A DNA stretch of 64,000 bases, from NCBI RefSeq assembly GCF_021391395.1, contig NZ_CP090059.1:496001-560000 (forward strand). The letters are read 5' to 3'. The translations under genes were made by a program, and so were the position numbers. The notes beneath the pieces are model-generated. The model was not told where the DNA came from, ran no database searches, and saw nothing but the letters and a program-made list of their open reading frames with translations. The stretch comes from Sphingomonas cannabina (GTDB lineage: Bacteria > Pseudomonadota > Alphaproteobacteria > Sphingomonadales > Sphingomonadaceae). Every line of letters starts with the position of its first letter. Position 1 is the stretch's first letter. Of this stretch, positions 19,048 through 29,777 are shown piece by piece.

Positions 19048-19220
19048 CCAGTGATTCCCTGTCCTTTTCGGAGCAAACGCGGCTCGCGTGGCTTTGCTCC
19101 CGCGAAACCAGGTGCGATATGGCTGGTGATGTCCATCAGCGTCATGACGCCAAGCATCGCGCCCAGCGCCGGCCTGAGCTCCTGCTTTCGGAGGAGCACC
19201 GATTCGGGCACGGCCTTCAA
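19044..19220 (-). CDS. Possible small protein coupled to the MipA-like gene
   Basis: Between katG and the MipA-like gene a minus-strand frame is open for up to 58 codons, from TTG at 19220 (or GTG at 19211). It ends in a TGA that overlaps the MipA-like ATG. The product would read VLLRKQELRPALG, then MLGVMTLMDITSHIAPGF, partly hydrophobic and helix-like. It matches no family I recognise. No strong ribosome binding site is visible; GAAGG sits only two bases before the GTG. The exact ATGA junction argues for a real coupled gene, the weak start argues against. Confidence 0.35.
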   Translation of the reverse strand: MKAVPESVLLRKQELRPALGAMLGVMTLMDITSHIAPGFAGAKPREPRLLRKGQGITG

Positions 19221-19274
19221 CGGATCAGGGGCCGCGAGCAGTCCTCACGACCCCTGTCCTTCAGCGTCGCGCGA

Positions 19275-21587
<2,313 letters not shown>

Positions 21588-21666
21588 CTAACCGAGGCGC
21601 AGTGATCGGAGAAACGCGAAAAGACGAAGTTGGTGATCGGCTGGGGCGATCACAGGACGAGCGGCT

Positions 21667-22587
21667 TCAGGCCACCTCGTCCTCCTCGCGCGCGGGCCTG
21701 GGCGGATGCAGGATCAGCCGAGTGACGCGGCGCGAATCGGCCTCAGTCACCTCGAGCGTCCAGCCGCTGTCGTGGACCAGGCACTCGCCGGGCTCGGGCA
21801 CATGGCCGGCGAGCACGAAGGCGAGCCCACCGAGCGTGTCGACGTCCTCGTCGACCTCGCCGAGCCGCGGGTCGACCGTCTCGGCGACATCCTCCAGCTC
21901 CGCACGCGCATCGGCGTCCCAGGCGCCGCCGTCGAGCGGCACCAGCATCGCCACCGGCGCCTCGTCGTGCTCGTCCTCGATCTCGCCGGTGATCTCCTCG
22001 ATCAGGTCCTCGATGGTGATGAGGCCTTCGGTGCCCGAATATTCGTCGAGCACCACGGCGAGATGCGTGCGGCTCTGACGCATCTGCGCGAGCAGGTCGA
22101 TCGCACCCATCGACTGGGGGACGTAGAGCGGCTGGCGCATGATCGCGGTGATCGAGGCGGGAGGCGTCGTGCCGTTTGCCACGATCTCGAACACGTCCTT
22201 GATATGGACCATGCCGATCACCGTATCGAGCTCCTCACGATAGACCGGCAGGCGGCTGTGGCCGGCTTCCGCGAACAGCTTCACCAGATCGGCGAAGCTG
22301 GTCTGCTCCTCGACCGCGATGATGTCCGCGCGCGGAACCCCGATGTCGCCGGCGTCGCGCTCGCCGAAGTGGAGGAGGTTGCGCAGCATCTGCCGCTCGA
22401 CCGGGGCGAGGTCGCCGGCGATCGGGCGGTGGCCCTCGCCCTCGTCCTCATGGCTGTCGATCACTTCCTCGAGGCGGTCGCGCAGCGTCTCGCCGCTGTC
22501 CTCGCCGAACAGGAGGTTGCGCAGGCCGCGCCAGATACTGGAAGGTTCGTTGTCGCCGTTCCCGCTGCGACTTTGGCCCTCGGGCAT
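21667..22587 (-). CDS. corC: Hemolysin/CorC-family protein with paired CBS domains
   Basis: A 306-residue soluble CorC/TlyC-type protein. Two CBS domains occupy residues about 70-200 (VPRADIIAVEEQ, HSRLPVYREELDTVIGMVHIKD, RTHLAVVLDEYSGTEGLITIEDLIEEI). A CorC_HlyC transporter-associated domain lies at the C-terminus (GWTLEVTEADSRRV). No membrane DUF21 domain is present. It is thought to help magnesium/cobalt efflux or membrane integrity. It begins eight bases after the ybeY stop, the usual phoH-ybeY-corC order. The frame is open further upstream through ybeY in another frame; the ATG at 22587 is chosen. Confidence 0.92.
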   Translation of the reverse strand: MPEGQSRSGNGDNEPSSIWRGLRNLLFGEDSGETLRDRLEEVIDSHEDEGEGHRPIAGDLAPVERQMLRNLLHFGERDAGDIGVPRADIIAVEEQTSFADLVKLFAEAGHSRLPVYREELDTVIGMVHIKDVFEIVANGTTPPASITAIMRQPLYVPQSMGAIDLLAQMRQSRTHLAVVLDEYSGTEGLITIEDLIEEITGEIEDEHDEAPVAMLVPLDGGAWDADARAELEDVAETVDPRLGEVDEDVDTLGGLAFVLAGHVPEPGECLVHDSGWTLEVTEADSRRVTRLILHPPRPAREEDEVA

Positions 22588-22595
22588 GGTGGGGA

Positions 22596-23120
22596 TCAGT
22601 CCTCGTCGATGAAATCTGGGTCGATGGCGTAGGGGTCGGCGATGCCGAGGCTCGCCAGCGCCGCGCGCTCGATCTCCTCCATCGCCTCCGCCGCGGCGTC
22701 GTCGCCGTGGTCGTGGCCTAGCAGATGGAGCACGCCATGGACAATGAGGTGCGTCGCGTGATGCTCGACGCTGATCCCCTTGTCCGCCGCCTCGGCGACG
22801 CAGACGCCATGCGCGAGCACGATGTCGCCGAGGATCACCTCGCCGTCGTCGGAGCCCTGCGTCACCGTATCGAGCAGGTCGGGCTGCACCATCGGGAAGG
22901 AGAGGACGTTGGTCGGCTTGTCCTTGCCGCGATACTGACGGTTGAGCGTGTGGACCTCCTCGTCGGAGGTCAGCCGCACGGCGATCTCGATCGCGGTCGG
23001 CAGGCCGATCCACTCACCCTGCGGCGTCCGCTCGATCGCGGCGACGGCGGCGCGGGTGGCGAGGTCCTCCCATTCGCCCTCGGGCCAGGGATCCTCGCGG
23101 AGGACGGCGACGTCGATCAT
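22596..23120 (-). CDS. ybeY: Endoribonuclease YbeY (16S rRNA maturation)
   Basis: A 174-residue metalloprotein that trims the 16S rRNA 3' end and takes part in ribosome quality control. The zinc signature HLIVHGVLHLLGHDH sits near residue 125. Family stretches LNRQYRGKDKPTNVLSFP and LGDIVLAHG precede it. The start at 23120 shares its A with the toxin stop (TGATG). The gene therefore lies directly behind a toxin-antitoxin pair and is probably translated by coupling to vapC, instead of sitting straight behind phoH as in most relatives. Confidence 0.96.
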   Translation of the reverse strand: MIDVAVLREDPWPEGEWEDLATRAAVAAIERTPQGEWIGLPTAIEIAVRLTSDEEVHTLNRQYRGKDKPTNVLSFPMVQPDLLDTVTQGSDDGEVILGDIVLAHGVCVAEAADKGISVEHHATHLIVHGVLHLLGHDHGDDAAAEAMEEIERAALASLGIADPYAIDPDFIDED

Positions 23121-23518
23121 CAGGCGAGGTCCGTATGGATGAAGTCGTCGCCCTTGTAGAGCAGGCGGGCCTGGTTGGCCTTCGCGCAGGCATAGGCGAA
23201 ACAGTCGCCCATGTTGAGCCGGGCGGGGCTGCCGCTGCTGCGGCCGTAGGTCTGATAGGCGTCGAGCGCGATCTCCAATTCCGCCGCGCCGACCGGCACC
23301 AGGTCGAAACGGCGTGTCCGAGCATAGGCCGTCACGTCTTCGCGCGCCTGTTCGACGTCGTACCCGTGCGAGCGGCGCAGACCCGAGATCGCTTCCCAGC
23401 AGGACATCGGCGACCATAGTCGTCGTGGCGCCTGATCGAGCTGATCGGCCAATGCGTCAAAACCGCTTTCCTCCGCGAGGATCGCGACCAGCACCGAAGC
23501 GTCGATGAACAGGGTCAA
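23120..23518 (-). CDS. vapC: VapC-type PIN-domain ribonuclease toxin
   Basis: A 132-residue PIN-domain protein. Acidic active-site residues are Asp6 (FIDASVLVA), Glu42 (CWEAISGL), Asp105 (NMGDCFAYA) and Asp124/125 (YKGDDF). It is expected to cut RNA, in known cases tRNA or rRNA, when free of its antitoxin. It overlaps vapB by four bases (ATGA) and ybeY by one. All catalytic acids are present, so the toxin looks intact. Substrate is not predictable from sequence. Confidence 0.93.
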   Translation of the reverse strand: MTLFIDASVLVAILAEESGFDALADQLDQAPRRLWSPMSCWEAISGLRRSHGYDVEQAREDVTAYARTRRFDLVPVGAAELEIALDAYQTYGRSSGSPARLNMGDCFAYACAKANQARLLYKGDDFIHTDLA

Positions 23519-23772
23519 TCGGGATCCTCGCCCCAGAGCTCATCGAAGAATGCCTTGTCGGCCTTCAGGCCGGTCGGCGGCGGCAGCGGATGATCGCGGC
23601 GATATTCGCGAAGCCATTCGACTGTCGATTGCTTGGCGGCCTGCGGTCCCAGCTCCGCCTCAACCTTGAGCAGGGCGCGCCGGACGGCCTCGGTCTTGGT
23701 CGTGCCGAGCCGGCGTGCGATGCGCGAGGCCAGCTCCGCGGTTTCGCCGTCCTTGATATAGAGCGATGCCAT
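23515..23772 (-). CDS. vapB: VapB-type antitoxin
   Basis: An 85-residue antitoxin. The N-terminal ribbon-helix-helix-like DNA-binding part includes ASLYIKDGETAELASRIARRLG and TKTEAVRRALLKVE. The C-terminal arm that would fill the toxin active site ends AFFDELWGEDPD. The ATG at 23772 follows GGAGG with six bases between. It overlaps vapC. Two identical palindromes immediately upstream are the likely operator for autorepression. Confidence 0.9.
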   Translation of the reverse strand: MASLYIKDGETAELASRIARRLGTTKTEAVRRALLKVEAELGPQAAKQSTVEWLREYRRDHPLPPPTGLKADKAFFDELWGEDPD

Positions 23773-23783
23773 CCGACCCTCCG

Positions 23784-23815
23784 GGGATATCCCGCTATAT
23801 AGTACGGGATATCCC
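23784..23815 (-). promoter_or_regulatory. vapBC operator: twin GGGATATCCC palindromes flanking a promoter-like box
   Basis: Two perfect copies of the palindrome GGGATATCCC lie at 23784-23793 and 23806-23815, with 22 bases between centres, about two helix turns. Between them, on the minus strand, is GTACTATATAGC, which holds -10-like boxes. The site fills the 48-base gap between the phoH stop and the vapB start. The arrangement fits cooperative binding of two VapB dimers over the promoter. Confidence 0.65.
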
Positions 23816-23820
23816 TCCCT

Positions 23821-24819
23821 TCAAGCCTCCGCCCCCTCATAGGCCTCGACGATCCGCCCCACGATCGGATGGCGCACCACGTCGGCGGCGCTGAAGCGGA
23901 CCATGGCGATCCCCTCAATCCCCTCCAGCCGTCCAACCGCGTCGTTGAGGCCGGAGGCGCCCATGCCGCCGGGCAGGTCGACCTGCTTGGGATCGCCGCA
24001 GATCACCATGCGGCTGTTCTGGCCGAAGCGGGTCAGGAACATCTTCATCTGTGCGGGCGTGGTGTTCTGTGCCTCGTCGAGGATGACGAAGGCGTCGGCG
24101 AGTGTGCGGCCGCGCATGAAGGCGATCGGCGCGATCTCGATCTCGCCCGACGCGATGCGCCGCTCGACCTGCTCGGGCGGCATGCAGTCGTAGAGCGCGT
24201 CGTAGATCGGGCGGAGATAGGGATCGACCTTCTCCTTCATGTCGCCGGGCAAGAAGCCCAGGCGCTCGCCCGCCTCGACCGCCGGGCGCGACAGGATAAG
24301 GCGCTGGACCGACCCGCTGATGAGCTGCGCCACCGCCTGCGCGACCGCGAGATAGGTTTTGCCCGTACCAGCCGGGCCGAGCGCGAAGATCATGTCGCTC
24401 GACACCAGCTCGCGCATGTAGTGCGTCTGCATCATCGTGCGCGGCACGATCGTCTTGCGGCGCGTGCGGATCATGATCGGCGGCGGCGCGGTGCGGTCGG
24501 CGCGGATGATGCCGTCGAGCGTCGGCTCGCTGGCGAGCGCGATAACCGCGTCGACCATGCCGGGATCGACGTCCTGCCCCTGCAGAAGCCGGGTATGGAG
24601 CCCGTTCAGCACGTCACGGGCGAGCGCGACCGATTCCGCCGTGCCCTCGAGCTGCACGCGGTTGCCGCGCGCGGTGATGTAGACGCCGAGGCGGTTCTCG
24701 ATCGCGACGAGGTTGGTGTCATATTCGCCGAAGAGCTGGGGCAGCAGTTCGGGCCGGTCGAAGGTCACTTCGGCGCGGCTGCGTTCGCCAGACTGGGCGG
24801 GGACGGGCTTGCGGCTCAT
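23821..24819 (-). CDS. phoH: PhoH-family ATPase
   Basis: A 332-residue PhoH-like protein. An N-terminal KH-like region runs to about residue 100 (NRLGVYITARGNRVQLEG). The P-loop NTPase domain has Walker A GPAGTGKT near 148, LILSRPAVEAGERLGFLPGD, Walker B VILDEAQNTTP and GDPKQVDLP. It binds ATP and probably RNA; the PhoH-YbeY partnership in RNA metabolism is inferred from their conserved linkage. It lies after miaB, with a 199-base gap that holds nothing I recognise. Confidence 0.95.
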   Translation of the reverse strand: MSRKPVPAQSGERSRAEVTFDRPELLPQLFGEYDTNLVAIENRLGVYITARGNRVQLEGTAESVALARDVLNGLHTRLLQGQDVDPGMVDAVIALASEPTLDGIIRADRTAPPPIMIRTRRKTIVPRTMMQTHYMRELVSSDMIFALGPAGTGKTYLAVAQAVAQLISGSVQRLILSRPAVEAGERLGFLPGDMKEKVDPYLRPIYDALYDCMPPEQVERRIASGEIEIAPIAFMRGRTLADAFVILDEAQNTTPAQMKMFLTRFGQNSRMVICGDPKQVDLPGGMGASGLNDAVGRLEGIEGIAMVRFSAADVVRHPIVGRIVEAYEGAEA

Positions 24820-25018
24820 GCGTCTCCTGAAGCGGAGGGGTGGAGGACAGGCGGGCGTGCCGTGCCCCGGATCAACGGGGCGCGCATGGACGGGTTTCGT
24901 GACGGCGCCAAGAAAGCTGCGGGTCCGCGCTGCATCGCTGGCGCGACTGTGGCAGAAGCGGCGCGGCGTGGATAGCGGAAATAAGGGGGGAAATATGGCT
25001 GGCCGGCGCGCGGACGCG

Positions 25019-26323
25019 TCACGCCGCCGCGCGCAGCCGCTCGATGCCGCCCAGCGAATTGGGGCCGGCGCTGACGATCTCGACCTCGACGATCGCGCCG
25101 ATCGTCGCGTCGGTCATCAGGTGGACCGATTGCAGCCAGGGCGACTTGCCGATGCGCTGGCCGGGGAGCTTGCCGGGACGCTCGATCAGCACCTTGCAGT
25201 GCCTGCCCACCGTCGCCGCATTGAATGCGGCCTGATCGCGGTTGAGCGCCGCCTGGAGGCGCTGGAGGCGTTCGTCCATCACTTCGGCTGGCACGAAGCC
25301 GTCCATCTCCGCCGCCGGCGTGCCGGGGCGCGGCGAATATTTGAAGCTGAACGCCTGGGCATAGCGAACCTCGTCGATCAGGCTCAACGTCTCCTCGAAC
25401 TCGGCGTCGGTCTCGCTGGGGAAGCCGACGATGAAGTCGCCCGACAGCGCGATGTCCGGCCGGGCGGCGCGGACGCGGTCGAGGATGCGGAGGTAGGAGT
25501 CGCGCGTGTGGCTGCGGTTCATCGCCCTCAGCACGCGGTTGCTGCCGGCCTGCACCGGCAGGTGGAGGAACGGCATCAGCGTCTCGACGTCGCGATGCGC
25601 GTCGATCAGGCCCTGCGTCATGTCGTTGGGGTGACTGGTGGTGTAGCGGATGCGCTTCAGCCCCTCGACCCGGTCGAGCGCGCGGATCAGCGTCTCCAGC
25701 CCGCCCTCGTCCTGGCCCCAGGCGTTGACGTTCTGGCCGAGCAGCGTGATCTCCCGCGCGCCCGCGTCGACCAGCGCCTTGGCCTCGTCGACGATCGCCT
25801 GGAACGGCCGGCTGATCTCGGCGCCGCGGGTATAGGGCACCACGCAATAGGTGCAGAACTTGTCGCAGCCTTCCTGCACCGTCAGGAAGGCCGAAGGCGC
25901 GACCTTGCGGCGCGCGGGGAGCGCGGCGAACTTGCTCGCCGCCGGCATGTCGGTGTCGAGCGCGAGGCCGCCCTTTGCCGCCTTGGCGACCAGCTCGGGA
26001 AGGTTGTGATAGGCCTGGGGTCCGACGACCACGTCGACCTTGGCGCGGCGCGCGATCTCCTCGCCCTCGGCCTGCGCGACGCAGCCGGCGACCGCGATCA
26101 TCGGCTTGCGGCCATCCTTCCGGAGGCGCCCGATCTCCGAATAGACCTTCTCGGTCGCCTTCTCGCGGATGTGGCAGGTGTTGAGCACGACGAGGTCCGC
26201 CTCGCCGGCATCGGCCGCGACGGTCAGGCCGGCCTCGCCCATCAGCTCGGCCATGCGCTCGCCGTCATAGACGTTCATCTGGCAGCCGAACGACTTGACG
26301 TGAAAGGTTTTCGGGTCGGTCAT
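25019..26323 (-). CDS. miaB: tRNA-2-methylthio-N6-dimethylallyladenosine synthase MiaB
   Basis: A 434-residue radical-SAM methylthiotransferase that adds the methylthio group to i6A37 of tRNAs. The N-terminal UPF0004 cysteines are in SFGCQMN, LNTCHIR and VAGCVAQ. The radical-SAM motif is [15 protein letters not shown] near residue 155. The C-terminal TRAM domain includes [11 protein letters not shown]. The gene starts 17 bases after the acyltransferase stop and is followed by phoH, the common miaB-phoH-ybeY-corC order. Confidence 0.97.
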   Translation of the reverse strand: MTDPKTFHVKSFGCQMNVYDGERMAELMGEAGLTVAADAGEADLVVLNTCHIREKATEKVYSEIGRLRKDGRKPMIAVAGCVAQAEGEEIARRAKVDVVVGPQAYHNLPELVAKAAKGGLALDTDMPAASKFAALPARRKVAPSAFLTVQEGCDKFCTYCVVPYTRGAEISRPFQAIVDEAKALVDAGAREITLLGQNVNAWGQDEGGLETLIRALDRVEGLKRIRYTTSHPNDMTQGLIDAHRDVETLMPFLHLPVQAGSNRVLRAMNRSHTRDSYLRILDRVRAARPDIALSGDFIVGFPSETDAEFEETLSLIDEVRYAQAFSFKYSPRPGTPAAEMDGFVPAEVMDERLQRLQAALNRDQAAFNAATVGRHCKVLIERPGKLPGQRIGKSPWLQSVHLMTDATIGAIVEVEIVSAGPNSLGGIERLRAAA

Positions 26324-26340
26324 TTGCGCCGCCCTTACTG

Positions 26341-27564
26341 CTAACTGCCCGAAGACACCAGCGAGGCGGACCCGCGAAGGCGAAGGACTTCATCACGCAG
26401 AGCACGCCACTCCGCCTCGACAGGAACATATGGTTTGCCGCTACCCGGCCGGACGCGCACGGCGATGATGCGCTCGGCAAGCCATTGCTCGTCGAACCCC
26501 GACCATTCGCCAGCGACAGCCGACAAGTTGAACGAACAGGCCGGCGTTACTTCGTCCAGGAAGATGCGTTCGATCTGGTTGATCGTATACGGGCTGTCCG
26601 CCAGCACGCGGGCATTCGTATCACGCAGCAGCGATACGTCTGTGTCCAGGAACAGATCGGACAGCGAGGACCAGACCGGAAGCCGTCTGCTCCGCTCGAT
26701 CTCGTCAAGGTGCGGCAGAGCCGCTTCGTAGCGCACCGAGGCGACATCGTAGCGGAACGGCCGCAGCGGCTCGCCGAGCGCGGCGACCAGCGCCTCTTCG
26801 ATGCGGCGGCGGCTCTCGGCGGCGATCGCCTTGCGGCCGGGGAAGTCACGCGGGTGGAAGGGCTCGAGGAAATGGACCCGGAGCGAGAAGCTGCCCTTGC
26901 GCGACAGCAGCCGCCTGGCGTTGTCAATTCCCGCCTCGACGCCGATCCAGGCGATCTCCTCGCCGACCGCGCCATATTCGAGCATCACCGGCTGGACCAT
27001 CACTCCGGGCGGCGGTGGCTCCAGTACGCGCAGCATCGGCGTCTTGAACGGGAGCAGCGAGCGGCCGTCGGTGGTGGTGCCTTCGGGGAAGACGGTGACC
27101 GACCAATTCTCCGAAAGCGCATCCTTCAGCTGATTGATCTGCTCGGCGACACCCATCCGGTCCTCGCGGCTGACGAAGACGGTGCGGTTGAGTCCGGCCA
27201 GCCAGCCGACCACCGGTGCGTCGCGGATCTCCGCCTTGGCGACGAACGCCGAGCCCGAGGCGCCGGCGATCGCCAGGATGTCGATCCAGCTCAGGTGGTT
27301 GGAGATATAGAAGACGTCGCGCTTCAGCGGCACGCCGACCCGCGTCACGCGCGCGCCGGCGATCCGCGCCGCCCAGCCGAGGAAGATGCGCGGCCATGGC
27401 GAACCGAGCCGCAGCAAATGCCAGAGATAGTGGAGCGGCACGCACAGGATCAGCCCGCCGACCAGTCCCGCGGCGCGCAAGCCGACACGGCACCACCCCA
27501 GCGCGTCGATCGGCGGCGGGCGGCCCTCGAGAGCGGCGAGCCGGGCCTCGGGGCTGAGCGTCAC
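26341..27564 (-). CDS. plsC: 1-acyl-glycerol-3-phosphate acyltransferase fused to a DUF7079-like C-terminal domain
   Basis: A 407-residue protein. Residues 1-276 form a PlsC acyltransferase that makes phosphatidic acid: an N-terminal membrane segment ([15 protein letters not shown]), catalytic NHLSWID at 89-95, and the FPEGTTTDG motif at 159-167. Typical family members end near here (about 250-280). From about residue 287 a second unit begins, [56 protein letters not shown], which I recognise as DUF7079-like, a small family usually found as free-standing proteins. GC falls from about 80% (26761-26820) to 53-62% (26521-26700) at the join. This suggests an acquired 3' segment that replaced the original stop. 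The function of the added part is unknown. Confidence 0.85.
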   Translation of the reverse strand: MTLSPEARLAALEGRPPPIDALGWCRVGLRAAGLVGGLILCVPLHYLWHLLRLGSPWPRIFLGWAARIAGARVTRVGVPLKRDVFYISNHLSWIDILAIAGASGSAFVAKAEIRDAPVVGWLAGLNRTVFVSREDRMGVAEQINQLKDALSENWSVTVFPEGTTTDGRSLLPFKTPMLRVLEPPPPGVMVQPVMLEYGAVGEEIAWIGVEAGIDNARRLLSRKGSFSLRVHFLEPFHPRDFPGRKAIAAESRRRIEEALVAALGEPLRPFRYDVASVRYEAALPHLDEIERSRRLPVWSSLSDLFLDTDVSLLRDTNARVLADSPYTINQIERIFLDEVTPACSFNLSAVAGEWSGFDEQWLAERIIAVRVRPGSGKPYVPVEAEWRALRDEVLRLRGSASLVSSGS

Positions 27565-27590
27565 CGGATCACAGCCGGACCGAACAGCGC

Positions 27591-28013
27591 TCAGCTCTTG
27601 CGGTCGAGCGAGACGCCGTAGAGCTCCATGCGGTGATCGACCAGGCGGAAGCCGAGCTTCTCCGCGATCTGCTTCTGGAGCTGCTCGAGCTCGGGATCGA
27701 CGAACTCGATCACGCGGCCGGTCTCAACGTCGATCAGGTGATCGTGATGCGCCTCGGGCGAAGGCTCGTAGCGGGCGCGGCCGTCGCCGAAGTCGTGGCG
27801 GTCGAGGATGCCTGCCTCCTCGAACAGCCGCACGGTGCGGTAGACCGTCGCGATCGAGATGCCGGGATCGATCGCCGAGGCGCGCTCATAGACCTTCTCG
27901 ACGTCGGGATGGTCCTCCGCCTCGGACAGGACGCGGGCGATCACCTTGCGTTGCTCGGTGATGCGCAGTCCCTTTTCGTGACAGAGAGCTTCGAGATCGA
28001 TCTTGCGCGCCAT
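27591..28013 (-). CDS. fur: Fur-family metal-responsive repressor
   Basis: A 140-residue Fur protein. The winged helix occupies residues 1-80 (GLRITEQRKVIARVL, ISIATVYRTVRLFEEAGI). The metal and dimer domain follows (SPEAHHDHLIDVETGRVIEF). The CxxC pairs of E. coli Fur are absent, as in other alphaproteobacterial Fur/Mur proteins. It could sense iron or manganese; sequence alone does not decide. The ATG at 28013 is preferred over an open extension to 28229. The acyltransferase gene starts 26 bases downstream. Confidence 0.92.
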   Translation of the reverse strand: MARKIDLEALCHEKGLRITEQRKVIARVLSEAEDHPDVEKVYERASAIDPGISIATVYRTVRLFEEAGILDRHDFGDGRARYEPSPEAHHDHLIDVETGRVIEFVDPELEQLQKQIAEKLGFRLVDHRMELYGVSLDRKS

Positions 28014-28104
28014 GACAGCGATGTAATGCGAACGGGCGCGAGAAGGAAGGGCAACCGACTCGCAATAAGCTGTGGAGCAGATTCCGGCGCGGAGGGCGCA
28101 GATG

Positions 28105-28134
28105 AAAAAAAGGGAGCCGGCACGGCCGACTCCC
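28105..28134 (-). terminator. Rho-independent terminator of mucR
   Basis: On the minus strand GGGAGTCGGC and GCCGGCTCCC pair around a CGT loop, with one mismatch, followed by seven T residues. It lies 28 bases after the mucR stop and before fur. Confidence 0.88.
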
Positions 28135-28161
28135 TTCTCTATATCCGTACGAAGACGGCGC

Positions 28162-28578
28162 TCAGCGCGACTTGCGGCGCTTGGTGCCGAGGCCGATCTT
28201 CTTGGCGAGCGAACGGCGCTGCTCGGCATAGTTGGGGGCGACCATCGGATAGTCGGCCGGCAAGTTCCACTTGGCGCGATACTGTTCCGGGGTCATCTGA
28301 TAGTGCGTCATCAGGTGTCGCTTCAGCATCTTGAGCTTCTTGCCGTCCTCGAGGCACACGATGTAGTCCGGCTTGATCGACGAACGGATCGAAACCGCCG
28401 GCTCCTGCTTGACCTCGGGAGCGGGAGCGGGGGTGCCGAGGCCCGAAAGCGCGCCATGGACGTTCTGAATCAGCAGCGGAAGATCGGAAACCGCGACGCT
28501 GTTGTTGCTGACGTGCGCAGCGACAATATCAGCGGTCAGCGTGACCAGCGTTTCCTGTAGATCGTTCGTATTGTCCAT
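28162..28578 (-). CDS. mucR: MucR/Ros-family zinc-finger transcriptional regulator
   Basis: A 138-residue regulator of the ROS/MucR family. The zinc-finger region is [21 protein letters not shown] (Cys near 74, two His near 88 and 92), followed by [18 protein letters not shown] and [16 protein letters not shown], the family signature. It has a single visible Cys in the finger, as in MucR types that use Cys-Asp-His-His. Members act as global silencers of surface, motility and cell-cycle genes. It has its own terminator and a 104-base upstream gap, so it is probably monocistronic and autoregulated. Confidence 0.93.
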   Translation of the reverse strand: MDNTNDLQETLVTLTADIVAAHVSNNSVAVSDLPLLIQNVHGALSGLGTPAPAPEVKQEPAVSIRSSIKPDYIVCLEDGKKLKMLKRHLMTHYQMTPEQYRAKWNLPADYPMVAPNYAEQRRSLAKKIGLGTKRRKSR

Positions 28579-28682
28579 GGTCGTTTCCTTGGTCCCCGTA
28601 TATGTATTGCACCAACAGCCCCTGCCGGGCGCCTTTCGGACGATTTGCGAGCGAACGCAAGCGCAATCGTTGCTTACTACGA

Positions 28683-29168
28683 TTAGCCGACTCGGCTGAC
28701 CGACAGTTCCCGCGCATAGGTATGCGCATCGAACGACTGGCCCGTAATGCCGCGATAATAATCGCGTCGCTCGCCGACCTTGGCGAAACCATTAGCACGA
28801 TAGAGATTCACCGCATCATTGCCCGCGCGGACTTCGAGATGGAGCCGCGTCGCCGATCGCGCTTCGGCATCGGCGATCACGCTTCGGAGCAATGCCGCGC
28901 CGATGCCGTGGCCGCGCTTCGCCGGCCGCACCGCGAGCAGCAGCAGCTCGCCGTCGCCCGCGACCGCGCGGGCGAGCGCGAAGCCCGCCAACCGGCCCCG
29001 ATCATAAGCGAGCGTCAGCCACACGCCCGCCAGGCTCAGCATTCCCAGGCACTGGTTGAGCGTCCACGCCTCGCCGAAACGCGGATCGAACGCGTCCGCC
29101 ATTAGCGCCGACACCTCGGGCAGGTCGGTGGCGTCCCCCGCGCGCAGATCGATCAGCTTCGCGCTCAT
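28683..29168 (-). CDS. rimI: GNAT acetyltransferase, RimI-like
   Basis: A 161-residue GNAT protein with the acetyl-CoA site [22 protein letters not shown] near residues 75-97, [20 protein letters not shown], then YYRGITG. Its position right after tsaB, overlapping by four bases (ATGA), is the conserved tsaB-rimI arrangement, so ribosomal protein S18 N-terminal acetylation is the likely role. Other protein or small-molecule targets cannot be excluded. Confidence 0.9.
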   Translation of the reverse strand: MSAKLIDLRAGDATDLPEVSALMADAFDPRFGEAWTLNQCLGMLSLAGVWLTLAYDRGRLAGFALARAVAGDGELLLLAVRPAKRGHGIGAALLRSVIADAEARSATRLHLEVRAGNDAVNLYRANGFAKVGERRDYYRGITGQSFDAHTYARELSVSRVG

Positions 29169-29776
29169 GGCTTGGCGACGGCATCCGGTGCGCGGCCATA
29201 GATCGGCCGAGGCGGCAGCGCGGCGAAGGTCGGCGGCAGCAATATGGCCTGCGCTGCATCGGGCAGCGCCTCGACAAGGTCGAGCGAGGAATCGAGCGCG
29301 GCGAGATGGCGCACGCCGTTGCCGACGGCGGGACGCCCGCCGAGCCTGGCGAGCGCCACCTCCGGACGCAGCGAGGCGAGCGCATCGGTTGCGGCGAGCG
29401 GATGGGTGAAACTCTGCATGAACACTTCACCGTGGCCGCCTTCGAGCACCACGGCAAGCTCGCCGAGGCCCGGGCGCGCCGCGAAACCGGCTGCGGCGAC
29501 CAGCGCGAGCGACGAGAAGCCCCAGACCTCGGCGCCCCAGCCGATGCCGAGCCCGATCGCCGCGGCCAGGCCGACGCGGATGCCGGTGAAGCTGCCGGGA
29601 CCACAATCGACGAGGATGCGCGCGGCACGACCCTCGCCCGGCAGCTCGGCGATCATCGGCACCAGCCGCTCGGCATGGCCGCGGCCGACCACCTCGTGCC
29701 GCGCAGCGGCGACCGCACCGTCGACGATCAATGCGACCGAGCAGGCTGCGGTCGCGGTCTCGATGACGAGGATCAG
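29165..29776 (-). CDS. tsaB: tRNA t6A synthesis protein TsaB
   Basis: A 203-residue ASKHA-fold protein, partner of TsaD in N6-threonylcarbamoyl-adenosine synthesis. The start ILVIETATAACSVALIVDG, then GRGHAERLVPMI and DCGPGSFTGIRVGLAAAIGLG, are typical. The start codon is a puzzle. Homology begins at a CTG (29776) one base after the nitroreductase stop, and no ATG, GTG or TTG lies nearby in frame. The nearest ATG (29848) would add 24 residues encoded inside the nitroreductase gene. Initiation at CTG by reinitiation, or the longer form, are both possible. Confidence 0.88.
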   Translation of the reverse strand: MILVIETATAACSVALIVDGAVAAARHEVVGRGHAERLVPMIAELPGEGRAARILVDCGPGSFTGIRVGLAAAIGLGIGWGAEVWGFSSLALVAAAGFAARPGLGELAVVLEGGHGEVFMQSFTHPLAATDALASLRPEVALARLGGRPAVGNGVRHLAALDSSLDLVEALPDAAQAILLPPTFAALPPRPIYGRAPDAVAKP

Positions 29777-29777
29777 G

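Noticed and set aside
24820..25018. Possible gene or RNA in the 199-base gap between miaB and phoH
   Set aside because: No open frame with a start and ribosome binding site, no strong hairpin with a T run, and no promoter of good quality could be supported.
27591..28013. Fur lacking the CxxC zinc cysteines as an unusual variant
   Set aside because: Alphaproteobacterial Fur/Mur proteins commonly lack these cysteines, so this is ordinary for the group.
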